NCBI GenBank assembly: GCA_025506515.1
Contig: CM046456.1
Span: 15,774,294-15,838,293 of the forward strand
DNA: 64,000 bases
Direction of reading: 5' to 3'
From: Flaveria trinervia
Taxonomy: Eukaryota; Streptophyta; Magnoliopsida; Asterales; Asteraceae
Shown here: in pieces, positions 1 to 10,359 of the stretch
Layout of the letters: every line of letters starts with the position of its first letter
Numbering within the stretch: position 1 is the first letter of the stretch
Program-made: the position numbers and the translations under genes
Notes under the pieces: model-generated
What the model was told of the DNA's origin: nothing
Database searches by the model: none
What the model saw: only the letters and a program-made list of their open reading frames with translations

Positions 1-27
1 AAATTAGTGTAAGATTTTCTTTTGGCT

Positions 28-271
28 TATGACATTCTTAGGGTGCTTTTTTAAATATTTGTGCAAATGCTGGCCAATTCCCATGATTTATATTTCTTAG
101 GTATGCTTTTAATTAGTTTACATGCATCACTTTATTGATTAGTTGTATCTTATGATATTTCTTAGGGTGCTTTAGATGTTTATGCAAATGCTAGCTAATT
201 CTCATGATTTGTATTTCTTAGGTATGCCCTTAATTAGTTTACATGCATCACTTTATGGATTAGGTGTATCT
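28..271 (+). repeat. Two-copy tandem duplication (~122 bp unit)
   Basis: Copy 1 (about 28-150) and copy 2 (about 151-271) share the same order of words: a 'cttagggtgctt' start, 'gcaaatgct', 'catgatttgtatttcttagg' and 'ttacatgcatcacttta'. Both run into a 'gtgtatct' end, with scattered substitutions. An 80-codon open frame at 176-418 begins in copy 2, but it is hydrophobic, unlike any family I know, and probably fortuitous. Confidence 0.75.
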
Positions 272-707
272 CTAGCTATTAGTGTTATTTCTACATTTTG
301 CTTCATGTGTGTTGTATATGCCTTCATCTCTTGTTATTTTTGTTACTCTAGAAGCTTTAGACATGTTCAAAAATACTTTTACTTCATTTGTGGTTATTTA
401 TGCATGTGTCTTATATGACGTTATGTGGAATGTTATATGTTGTTTTTAAGTGTTTTTTTCCAACCCTGTGTGTTGTCTGTGATATATGCTTCTTTATATG
501 TTATAGTTCTTAAATATTTGAAAATACCATAAGTTTCTCCGTGTTGGTGTATATCTTCTTGTCTTATTGTGTTGTTATTTGTTGTGTTATATGCTAATTA
601 TATGTGATCTTTATATTTCCACCCTTTTCCTTCTTTTTGTTCTTTGAGTCGAGGGTTTTACTGGAGTGATGTTTCTATTTAATGTGCTACAAGTGAAGTT
701 TACATCT
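272..707. other. AT-rich spacer, no gene seen
   Basis: T-rich sequence with no convincing reading frame, splice-site pattern or terminal repeats. Confidence 0.5.
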
Positions 708-715
708 GTTCCAAC

Positions 716-1466
716 TAGGACTGGCATAACAAATCAGACATGACACGATAAAACATGAACATGATAAGTGCTAACACGAACACGATAAGTTCTAAAACAA
801 ACATGATTAGTTGTAAAACGAACACGACACGGTAACTAATCATGTCGTTTTTTCCTGACACAAGCACAAACCAGTTTAGAAACAACTTACACGATAAGAC
901 TTGTTAGTAGACATGATAAAAAATCATATGTTTAGATACACGATAAGACTTGTTAATAGACATGATAAAAAATCATATGTTTAGTGAAACAAAAATTGAT
1001 TGAAATCCATCAAAATCCAATACCATAATTTTTAACATAATAAGACAATTTTGAAACAAAAGTAAATGAAAAAGTCTATCTTAACCGATAATATAGTTTA
1101 ATAAAGTAATATATGGAGTACGAATAAAGCTCAGGCGGAGGCTCGAGACTCGATCAGTGATACTATGATATTTGTATTCGATTCAAGGGGTTGGGTAAAG
1201 GATAGAGATTTTAAATAATATATGAAAAATAATGACATCTATCATAAATATATATATTAACTATTTTAGTAAGTTAAAAATATAAAAAGATCTTAACATG
1301 TACGTTAACAAGTTAAAAGGTGTTTAATCTGTTAAGACATGGTTTTTATTGTGTCTTTAACGTGTCGATCATTACAAGAAACCTGTAAAGGTCAAACACG
1401 ATACCTATTAACTTCATGTCGTGTCATGTCGTGTTAACATCTTCGTGTTAGAAATTGCCATACCTA
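716..1466. mobile_element. Non-autonomous hAT-type element, 751 bp
   Basis: The ends are inverted and similar: TAGGACTGGCA on the left, and the reverse complement of the right end reads TAGGTATGGCA. Flanks are GTTCCAAC (708-715) and GTTCAAAC (1467-1474), a 7/8 match as expected for the 8-bp target duplication of hAT transposons. Subterminal regions are full of short 'acacgaca/acatgata' words on both sides. Inside lies a direct duplication of about 54 bp near 890-1000. There is no transposase frame, so it depends on a relative elsewhere. Confidence 0.75.
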
Positions 1467-1474
1467 GTTCAAAC

Positions 1475-2970
1475 CCTTGCAAGCCCATTTTATAAATAAA
1501 TTAATTATTGTGATTGGTGTTGTTATATTTATTAATTTTTTACAAATTAATTTTAAAGTTGAAAAAAGTATTCAAAACAATTTTATACGGTAGAAATATG
1601 ACATTTTAAAATCAGTTTTAAAATGTAGAAATATGAAATTTAATACGGTAGAAATATCACAAGTAAAGATCGGTATGTATAGAATAATCATCCGCACAAA
1701 GACAGTTGGAGACTTGGAGCTTATCTCCAAAGTGACAAATGAAGTTGTGAAGTGTCTTAGCTCTGTACCGTAGATCAAAGTTTAAATTCTTTTAAGTGAC
1801 ATGTAATGTCGTGAAGTAAGAGTCGTTTTAACTTTTAAAACTAGAACAATTAACGACAATAAAATAGATAAAAAATAGAATAAACGTTAGGATCGGGTTA
1901 TAAAAGAAAACATATATAAATAGAATGACATTTTGATTAATATGTCAAATATATTAGCTCATTGTATCATATATGTTTATTGTTCATGTACGTTTATTGT
2001 ATCATATATTTTATATCATTTGTCACATGTATTATTATTGTATTTTATGATTTAGATCATTTTGTGTTATTATTGTTAATTTTTTTATATATTAAATAAA
2101 CTTGTTATCTATCATTGTATTTTATAATTTTAAGTGCATAATAATATATTTTCATCATGTATTTATCAAAACTTATAGTGTTAAAAAATATAATGTGTTA
2201 GTTTTGACATTATTTTCTATACGTTATATAAACATGTTGTCATTGTATTTTACAATTATAAGTAAATAATGATTTTATTTCACCAATGTATTTTTTAAAA
2301 CTCATTATATTCAAGATTACACGATGATGATAAACAAAACTAATGAGACATTGTGTTATTTGTTTTTTTTGTATTAGATTAATTAGTTGTTAATTTATTA
2401 TTTGTTTTGTATATTAGAGATACACAATAATATTCTTAGATCATTATATATTTTATTTAAATTTATCACTTTAGAATAACATAGTAGTATTTAAAAGACA
2501 CAATAATTAACAAAAAGACATTATAACTATACTAAAAAACACAATGACGATATATGAATTTAAAATGTAAAAAGATAATAAAATTATATATAACAATATT
2601 GTACTTTGTTTAAAGATAAAAATGTTTATTTTTATAGTGTAATATTTATAAAAAATAATATTGTACATAAAATTTATGTACGTTTAAAAAACGATGAACT
2701 TGCAAAAAGTTAACAAAAGTGATTATTAACAAATAATCATTCTAACAAAACTTTTCCTATAAATTGATTTCAACATTGATTAAGGAGATAAATGGTTGAG
2801 ATTACTTTTTATATTTTTTTTAGTTTTAAAGCTCTTTGTATTTGAATTCCAATGAATGAAAGAAAATTTTCCAATTCCAATTGTATCGGTTGATCAATTA
2901 AACATGATTTTAAATGTAAAAGTTTTTAATTCAGTTTTAATTCCTGAAAATTCTACGAATCAAAAGGGAC
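1475..2970. other. Very AT-rich spacer, no gene seen
   Basis: About 1.5 kb of strongly AT-rich sequence with short open frames only. No terminal repeats, splice patterns or recognisable protein motifs were found. Confidence 0.5.
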
Positions 2971-2971
2971 C

Positions 2972-3231
2972 TAAAGAGCATTTACAGTGAAACCCATAAA
3001 AATATGTAAGTGTGTTTACTATATTATATGAAATGTTTTTGAGTTGTTATGAGTGAAAAAAATATTATTATTTATCGGTATATTTAGTGATTCATTGTTT
3101 AACATCTATAATTTTTTAAATACTTTTGAAAATAGTTGTGAGTTGAGTTGAGAGAAAAAAATAATATAAGGGTATACAAAGTATTATTAATATATAATAA
3201 ATTTTAATGTAAATATATGAATTAAAATAAA
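2972..3231 (-). mobile_element. Diverged MITE, relative of the 50,348 element
   Basis: The stretch from 2972 starts AGCATTTACA and then follows the reverse complement of the right half of the MITE at 50,348-50,623, including 'gtgtattttctatattatatg'-like and 'gttgtgagtga'-like words. The other terminal repeat is not evident, so it is decayed or truncated near the MULE at 3241. The right boundary is approximate. Confidence 0.4.
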
Positions 3232-3240
3232 CATTATTTA

Positions 3241-3420
3241 GAGTAAATTACCATTTGCGTCCCTGACTTTTGTCTATTTTAACCGTTTGCATCCCTGTAG
3301 TTTTAAAATTGTCATCCGACTCCCAACGTTTCATGTTATCTTCATTTGAGTATATGTTGTTTTATCTTTATTTTCATTTGAGTACAGATGACTAACACCG
3401 TTAGTTTTCTTATTAAAATC
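3241..3420 (+). repeat. MULE left terminal inverted repeat
   Basis: Begins GAGTAAATTACCATTTG. It aligns over about 170 bp with the reverse complement of 21,105-21,284, including shared words TTTATTTTAAC-like, AAAATT and CTAACGTTTCAT-like, with roughly three quarters of positions equal by eye. Confidence 0.72.
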
Positions 3421-3455
3421 ATTGTTAAAAAGACTAAACTACCTACATCGCTACC

Positions 3456-3728
3456 ATGACAACTAACCATCACCACTTTCACAACCCCCCATCACCACCA
3501 CCGCAACCCCTATCACCACCGCCACTGCAGCCCCTCATCACCACCATCGCAGCGCCCTATCACCACCACCACCACCGCAGCCCCCCATCATCACCACCAC
3601 TACAGCCCCCCATCACCACCACCATCGCAGCCCCAAAAGCAAACCATAGAACAAAGCTGAAATTAGAAACCCCAAAAACAGAGAATGAAGATACATCCCC
3701 TTCGTCATCGTCAAGCCAACAAATGTGA
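3456..3728 (+). other. Pro/His-rich low-complexity stretch inside the MULE
   Basis: A 90-codon open frame made of degenerate ATC/ACC/CCA repeats (Pro, His, Ser and Thr runs) directly inside the left inverted repeat. It resembles no folded domain. It is more likely repeat-driven open frame than a gene, though it could be a 5' untranslated or N-terminal low-complexity part of the carried DUF1645 gene. Confidence 0.35.
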
Positions 3729-3959
3729 GCACGGATCAGTGGCGACAAGGCTCCATCTGACCGAGCATGCCGCCGCCGGCTGCCGTTGTAGACCCACCAC
3801 CACCTCCTTGTATCAGATCTAACCTCAGACCTGTAGATCCTAAGTTCTGTTAGAAGAATACCTCCACCGCAACAAACCTCAGACTTGTATCAGATCTAAC
3901 CTCAGACCCACCACCCGGTCATCTTCTTCATCACCACGTTGAAGTGGATCGTGACCTAT

Positions 3960-4105
3960 TGCTTCCGAATGACATTTTCCTCTGTTTAACCGTGATCTAT
4001 TGATTCCGAACGACGTTGAAGTGGACCGTGAAACGAGAGGTGGAAAACTTGTAGAAGAAAAAATCGAGTGTGCGAATTCATTACAGAAGCTGTTCATCAA
4101 CGAAT
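3960..4105 (+). pseudogene. DUF1645-type gene, 5' part (split by LTR insertion)
   Basis: Read in the frame that ends 'aac gaa t' at 4105, this segment runs into the coding frame resuming at 20,639 once the 4-bp duplication GAAT (4102-4105 and 20,635-20,638) is counted once. The junction then reads I-N-E-F-V-S-S-S-S, running into the acidic/serine stretch of the gene. Near 3952-4030 a short piece is duplicated imperfectly (two 'ctattg.ttccgaa.gac' copies) and the frame is not open through it. The true start could not be placed. Confidence 0.5.
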
Positions 4106-4739
4106 TGTAACACTCGGTTACTTTAAAAAGACAAGACATGAAGAATAAAAGAAAGAAAAGCAATAAAGTCCAAGTGGAGGGACTAAAAGTGTCCAAAAAG
4201 GTCAAATCTTTCAAAAGTTGGTGTAAAGGTGGGCATGGCTGCCCACCCTCACTTCATATCACCACTTTCTTTCGGATTTAGAGAGGGAGGAGAGGAACTC
4301 TCGGCTGAAGAAAAAGAAGAAGAAAAGAAGTCGAATTGAAGGTAAGAATTCGTGGTTTTTAAATGTTTATGATGGGTTTTATCCCGGTTACATGCTTATG
4401 TGCTTATGTGGTTGTGTATGTGCTCGGGTGTGTGTGTTTGGGGTTGTTTTTAGGTGTTTGAACTCATTTGCAAGCGGGTTAGAAAGGAAGAAACACCCAA
4501 GTTGCACCAGGTGAGTTCTAGACCCGGTTTTTACTTGTTTTAAACTATCTTTGGGGCTGAAAATGTACTAAATTGATTTTACAAAGCTTATGTATATTTA
4601 CCCGTATGTATTATGCTTGTTGGATGTTAATTCTTGAATGCTTATAGGTTATTCATGTTTAGAATAGCCATGTTAAGCTTAGAACAGATGGGTTTGATGA
4701 TTGGGTTTGAAAACATACTAGAAACATGTTACACAAAAG

Positions 4740-5130
4740 GTCCATGCGCCTAGATAAGGCTCATGCGCCCGAAAATGCCTTAAGAAAGATTTAAGTGAAA
4801 CCCATGCACCTGAACAGTAGCCCATGCGCCTAAGATTATCTTAGAAATGTTCAAGTATAGCCATGCGCCTGAACAGTGGTCCATGCGCCTAGAAATATTA
4901 GTCGGACGACTAAGTATAGTGGCATGCGCCCCAATAATGCCCATGCACCCAAGAGGCCCTACCGCCTAAGTGTCCATGCGTCCGAATGACCCATGCGCCT
5001 AAGTGTTCACACGCCCGAATAGTGCCCATGCGCCTGAATAATTCATGCACCTAGGTGATAAATGATTAAGTGTTGGCTAATGCGCCTATATAGTGATGAA
5101 ACGCCCAAACAGGGCTCATGCGCCCAAATA
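4740..5130 (+). repeat. CATGCGCC minisatellite-like array in LTR copy A
   Basis: About twenty copies of CATGCGCC or a one-base variant (CATGCACC, CACGCCC) recur every 15-30 bases, separated by 'taag', 'gaa(t)ag' type spacers. The array recurs in LTR copy B at about 19,200-19,575 with more decay. Confidence 0.75.
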
Positions 5131-5564
5131 GTGCCAAAGCGCCTAAGCACTTAGAATTTTTTACAGAATTTTTGGGAGTCTGTGCTTTTAGGGTTTTGAC
5201 CGTGGGTTGACCGGGGCTTATTTATGATGATGTTTCATGTATGGTTATGATTGTTCCTTAATATTATTATTGCTATTATTATTATTACTTATAGTATGTG
5301 ACTTTACGTGGTATGTTTATTATCGTAACGTAAAGTATATCGTAATAATAAAGAGAAAGAGAAATAAAGAAAGAAGAGGAACATTAATAAAAATGTTAAC
5401 AAGTCTTGCAAGCTTACAGGAGATACACGACCATGTTGTTGTTAGCTCAACTGTGTTGCGAGTTAGTTACCCTATTATGCACACAGGGCCAATCAATTGA
5501 GATTGGCAGGACCTTTGCAGCGTGTCCTGGGTGATTGGGTTGGCCTTGTATACAGTACACAGAA

Positions 5565-5640
5565 CCCTTTCGAGGGATACAGTTGACCCTTTCGAGGGAT
5601 ATAGTTGACCCTTTCGAGGGATATAGATGGCCTATCACCC
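5565..5640 (+). repeat. CCTTTCGAGGGATA tandem repeats in LTR copy A
   Basis: Three head-to-tail units of about 27 bp, each containing CCCTTTCGAGGGATA followed by CAGTTGA or TAGTTGA. The core CCTTTCGAGG is close to palindromic. Copy B (about 19,998-20,085) has four units, so the count has changed since duplication. Confidence 0.75.
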
Positions 5641-6168
5641 GTTTTCCATCGCGCATACAGTTGGGGTATTGCTCATTGGTCCATACAGAAAGTGAAAGAT
5701 AAAGATAAAAGTTTACAGAATAGTCAAGGCATACAGTAAAGAGAACGAACATTATTTGTTCATATAGTTAATGCGTGCTCGCATATACAGTACAGAGTTG
5801 TATTTTACAGAAAAGAGTATTTTCATATACAACATACAGAAAGTAATTTATTACTTTTAAAACTAGAGCTCACTCAGCAACGCTGACTTTTATGCATTTT
5901 CAGTTAGCAGGTAATTATTGCTGAGGATGGCACGAGGGTGAAGCTACTCGGTAGGAAAAGACTGACATCCATTCGTATTCTATGGTGTTGTTGTTTTTTA
6001 ATGCACTAAAACAATTCTTTTGTAAACAGAAAAATGATGATGTATTGCTTAACAAGAGTGTTCTAAATGTAATGAATGGTTTTTGATAAATCATTTCCGC
6101 TGCTTAAGTTTGTATAATTATAATGTTTAGTGTTTTAACTGCTGTGATTGACCAACTGTGAGGTGCCC

Positions 6169-6750
6169 CCGTTACTTTAAGAAGACAAGACATGAAGAAT
6201 AAAAGAAATAAAAGCAATAAAGTCCAAGTGGAGGGACTAAAGTGTCCAAAAGGACAAATCTTTCAAAAGTTGGTGTAAAGTGGGCATGGCGCCCCACCCT
6301 CACTTCACATCACCACTTTCTTTCGGATTTAGAGAGAGAGAGAGCAGAGGAACTCTCGGCTGAAGAAAAAAAGAAGAAGAGAAGTCGAATTCAAGGTAAG
6401 AATTCGTGGTTTTTAAATGTTTATGACGGGTTTTATCCCGGTTACATGCTTATATGCTTATGTGGTAGTGTATGTGCTCAGGTGTGTGTGTTTGGTCTTG
6501 TTTTTAGGTGTTTGAACTCATTTGCAAGCGGGTTAGAAAGGAAGAAACACCCAAGTTGCACCAAGTGAGTTCTAGACCCCAGTTTTTACTGTTTAAACTA
6601 TCTTTGGGGCTGAAAATGTATTAAAAATGATTTTACAAAGCTTATGTATATGTCCCCCGTATGTATTATGCTTGTTGGATGTTAATTCTTGAATGCTTAT
6701 AGGTTATATCATGTTTAAAATAGCCATGTTAAGCTTAGAATAGATGGTTT
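6169..6750 (+). mobile_element. Ty3/gypsy-type LTR unit, copy B, first part
   Basis: From CGTTACTTTAAGAAGACAAG onward it repeats 4117-4700 almost base for base, including the GGTAAGAATTCGTGG and TGCACCA segments. It is cut at 6750 by the Sirevirus-type element and resumes at 19,155. Confidence 0.7.
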
Positions 6751-7533
6751 TGTAAGGATTCCTGAAGTCTGATGCAACCAAAACTGCCTAAGTGTTTCAG
6801 CAACATGCACTAAGTACTGAAGTGAAGAATGCTTCGGAAAAATTACACAAAGCATTAGAAAATACTCTAAGTGTATATCTTCCAAAGCCAGACCAATATC
6901 TTCCGAAGCCTAACATGAAGTCTTCCGAAGCTTGAAGAGACAAAGTCTTCCGAAGCTTCAACCTATGAAGACAGATTTCTTCCGAAGACTTTTAGTACAC
7001 ATGCTTTATCTGATGTACTGTTCCATAAAGCACCTTTTCCGCTGCGTCTCTGATAAGTCACCAACTTACAAGAGTTGGTGAAAAGGTCCATGCTTTTGGT
7101 AACTGTACATTGAGGTCTTGAGTCTGAAACTTTCACTTATGTACTTTATCCTTTTTGTAATGTATAAGGATGTGAGCTATGGCATGTCATAGTCACAAGG
7201 TCAAAAGGCAGATATGCCTTTTGATCCTACAATTGATTTTGTTAGTGTCTAGTCAATTGTATCCAGCTGGCTTTCATAGTATAGCCGGCTGTAGGTTGTA
7301 GTATAAGTATTTCAAGTTCTAGTATCTTTCAAAATGCTTTGTAACACTTGTAAAAGAACTTGAGAAAGCAATATACTGCTCCCTTGAAAACTATACTCTC
7401 TTGTTCTGTCTCTTGCTTTACTTGTGTTCTCTGCATCACCCTGGTTACCTAGTTCACTGTTTGATTAACGTTTAGTTAATCTTTCATTGTGTTGTTGTGT
7501 TGTAATTGTGTTCAAGCCTTGAACGATCCTGCA
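6751..7533 (+). repeat. Sirevirus 5' LTR (783 bp)
   Basis: Begins TGTAAGGATTCCTGAAG and ends GATCCTGCA. It matches 18,366-19,154 throughout. It holds a cluster of CTTCCGAAG/CTTCGGAAG words near 6830-6975 and a TATA-like TATAAGTA at 7302. Confidence 0.9.
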
Positions 7534-7535
7534 AT

Positions 7536-7547
7536 TGGTATCAGAGC
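7536..7547 (+). promoter_or_regulatory. Primer-binding site (initiator Met tRNA type)
   Basis: TGGTATCAGAGC lies two bases after the 5' LTR. This is the standard plant copia site complementary to the 3' end of initiator methionine tRNA. Confidence 0.85.
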
Positions 7548-7617
7548 ATTCAGGCTCGTGATATAAGATCTAACCATCTTAAGATCCCTCACACACACAA
7601 AAACTAAACTTTTTCAA

Positions 7618-8998
7618 ATGGCTTCCATCCAAAGACTGATATGGAGACTGGAACCATGAACAAATCCCCATTGATCACTCTTGATGACTTCGACACCTGG
7701 TGCATGAGGATGGAAGGCTTCATCAGGTCTCTTGACTCAAGAATGTGGGAATCTGTTGAATATGGACCTTTCATACCTAGCACCCCCTCTGCTACCGGTG
7801 CTGGTATGATTCCTAAAGATGTGGCCAACTACTCAGATGAAGATAGGAAAAGAGTAGAGATTGACAGGAAGGCCATGACTGCTCTTCAGACTGCTATCCC
7901 AAACTCTGTGTACAGAGGTTTTAAGAAGTGCAAAACAGCTAAACAGCTGTGGGATGCACTGAAGCTGATGTATGAAGGCTCCTCTGAAGCCAAGGAGAAC
8001 AAGAAAGATTCTGAAGCAGCAGTTTGAAAATTTCACCTTTAAAACAGGTGAAACCATGACCCAACAATACTTCAGGTATGTTGAGATTGTGGATACCTTG
8101 TGGATGGAGGAGTTCCTCTTGAGAACAGAGACATTGTAGGAAGTTCATGTCCTCACTTCCTAGGCAATGGACACACTATTGTGTGGTAATCAAGAGGACT
8201 GAGAACCTTAAAACTCTTACTCTGACAGAGTTATATGGGATTCTCAGTGGATACCAGATGGAGATGAACTTACAAGGTTCATCTGGCAACTCTAACAATC
8301 AAATGGGTTCAGCCCTTCATGTGGTTGAAAGGGACAGCATAGAACCCCAACATCATCTCCTATGCTACCCTGACAACTCACAAAAGGGTCCTTTCATCAC
8401 CTTCCCGGAGACACCAAGGGAGAACTTTACTCAAGGAAGCCCATTCCAAGAGACAAGTTCTTCTCAAGCCTTTGTGTCTGCAGATGAAAGCTGTGGAAAT
8501 TATCTCTTCACTCTTGAAGACCTAGACTGTATCCATCCAGATGACCTGGAATACATGGAGATAGTTCAGCAGATGGCTCTTCTCACTCACAGAGCCAAGA
8601 AGTTCTACAAGAGGACAGGAAGAAAATTCCAAGCAATGCTACCAGTGGTAAGTTTGGGCTGGATAAAAGCAAAGTTAAGTGTTACAATTGTAACCTTATG
8701 GGTCACTTCGCCAGGGAGTGTAAGGCACCCAGAGCAAATGGGGGTCAAACACAACTCAGACCAAACTACACCAACAATACCCCTCAGGCTGAGAAGACAA
8801 AGCAACATGCTGCGGTTGCTGTTGAAGAGGGAGGATTTGACTGGAGTTTTCAGGTGGAGGATGCTTCTCCAAACCAAGCATTGATGGCTGATCATGATGA
8901 AGCCAAGGTATTAGAACATCTTTGCTCCCCTGAATGCATTGCTAAAGTAAATAGATACAGGTCCTACAACCTAGAGATGAGATCTGATCTTGAGTCAT
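7618..8998 (+). pseudogene. Copia gag (UBN2-type) with CCHC knuckle, frameshifted
   Basis: Encodes the capsid/nucleocapsid precursor. The N-terminal part (METGTMNKSPLITLDDFDTW, then IDRKAMTALQTAIPNSVY and AKQLWDALKLMYEG) is typical of plant copia gag. The ATG at 7618 is in another frame from 7641 onward, and further shifts occur near 8020, 8110 and 8660. A CCHC knuckle, C-x2-C-x4-H-x4-C, is encoded at 8680-8721 (CYNCNLMGHFAREC). The frame then stays open to a stop at 8998. Several breaks are single-base changes, so assembly error is possible. Confidence 0.8.
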
Positions 8999-9059
8999 AA
9001 ACATATTAAAATCTGACTTTAGAAAGTCTGAAAATGATTACAAGTTAAAGATAGAAGAC

Positions 9060-10154
9060 TTGGAGAAAACCATTTCAGTACTAAAACATGAACATACAGA
9101 TTTTAGAACTCAGATCCAAGATCTCATCACTAAGTTGACTAAGTGCCAGGCTGAGCTTGTGATCAGCAAAGCCCTGGCAGAGAAAAGTGTTCTTGAAGAA
9201 GAGACCTTCAAAAACATGATATCCTCATCCCTACATAATAAGGTTTGTTATCAAAATAGACAGGGACTGGGATCAAATGAGATAGCTCCTCCACACACAA
9301 TCTTGTCTGTAAGATCTCCTAGGTGTGGAACTTGTGAAGATGAGCTTCCTCTCATAGATCCAGTAAGTGAGGATGATGAAGAAGTGATAGTGAGGAATCC
9401 CTCTGAGAAGAGTGAAGAAGAGGATTCCTCCAAGGGCCACTATCCTTCTGAGGAGAAGAAATTAACTGTGATGACCAAGTCCAAGAGAAAGAACTTGATC
9501 AGGAAGAGCAAAAGGAAAGCAAAGAAGGCTCAAGAAATCAAGGCTACCTTTGATGCTAAGCAGAAACAAGTGTTCATCTCTGCAGGTTTCAAAGCAATAA
9601 GGACTGAAGACATCCACCAAAGCCTCTTATCCAAGAGTTCTGGTTCATGTTCAAATCATCTCAGTACAAAGAAGAAGACTGAGCTGCTGTGTACCACTGC
9701 TGCACAGCCTGGACCATCAAATTCCAAGAACAGTTCACAGCCCAAGGGAACTGTATCTGAATCTACCAAGATGAAGGTGAAAAAGGGATGTGACCAAGGC
9801 CAGTCTTGCTCTCAAAAGGAGATTTCTTTGAAGAAGAAAATGCTGTGTGTTATGTGTGAAAGTACTTCTCATATTGCCAAGGATTGTCCATACAATCCTA
9901 AAAGTACTATCCACATGACCAATACAAAGACTTCAAAGAATCTCAAGAAGTCTCAAGCTTCGGAAGGAAAGTCTGTTTCCTTCGGAAGCTCCAAATCAAA
10001 GAAGAAGGTAAATGGAAAATTACCTTCGGAAGCAAAGTTGGTCTCGGAAGAAAGGAGTTCTTCCGAAGTACTAAAGTCTACTGCAGTGACTGTAGATTCT
10101 CCGAAGTGTCAGTCATTAAAACTTGTGAAGCTCCAAAAGCTTCTAAGGTTTTGA
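9060..10154 (+). CDS. Sirevirus gag extension: coiled coil, basic region, second CCHC knuckle
   Basis: A 364-codon open frame. It starts with a heptad-rich stretch (residues ~1-55), then an acidic segment (~95-125), a Lys/Arg-rich segment (~135-165) and a knuckle CVMCESTSHIAKDC (C-x2-C-x4-H-x4-C, at 9846-9887). The tail is rich in Ser-Glu/Ser-Gly encoded by repeated TTCGGAAG words. A long gag with coiled coil is a Sirevirus trait. The first base is not a proven start; in the intact element this probably continued from gag. The frame breaks at 10,154 before the protease. Confidence 0.65.
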   Translation: MEKTISVLKHEHTDFRTQIQDLITKLTKCQAELVISKALAEKSVLEEETFKNMISSSLHNKVCYQNRQGLGSNEIAPPHTILSVRSPRCGTCEDELPLIDPVSEDDEEVIVRNPSEKSEEEDSSKGHYPSEEKKLTVMTKSKRKNLIRKSKRKAKKAQEIKATFDAKQKQVFISAGFKAIRTEDIHQSLLSKSSGSCSNHLSTKKKTELLCTTAAQPGPSNSKNSSQPKGTVSESTKMKVKKGCDQGQSCSQKEISLKKKMLCVMCESTSHIAKDCPYNPKSTIHMTNTKTSKNLKKSQASEGKSVSFGSSKSKKKVNGKLPSEAKLVSEERSSSEVLKSTAVTVDSPKCQSLKLVKLQKLLRF

Positions 10155-10359
10155 AGGTCAAGTCCAAGACTCCAAAGGTGGTGTGGAAGTCTAAGAAGAC
10201 CAAATGACTGAGGTTTCTCCATCAACAACAGCCGAAGATCCCCTCTGTACAACCATAGGATCTATTACTGTTGCATTACCTTCTATTACACTTACTGAAC
10301 CCAAGACAAGTAAGGCTTGGGTTTCCAAATGTAACTAATCATTTTCTTTGTGCAGGAAC

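Larger units (their letters stand above)
4106..6168 (+). mobile_element. Ty3/gypsy-type LTR unit, copy A
   Basis: Starts TGTAACACTCGG after GAAT. Copy B ends GGGGCCTTACA before GAAT (20,634), so the pair of units has TG...CA ends with inverted TGTAA/TTACA and a 4-bp duplication. Ends of this kind are common in plant gypsy LTRs. The unit is about 2.06 kb and has no coding capacity. Copy A lacks the last ~20 bases (after GAGGTGCCC) and runs straight into copy B. There is no primer-binding site or internal domain between the two. Confidence 0.65.

Noticed and set aside
4740..5130. CATGCGCC array as a possible CRISPR-like array
   Set aside because: Units are only 8 bp with irregular 7-22-bp spacers inside a plant LTR; there are no cas genes, and the whole array is copied with the LTR.
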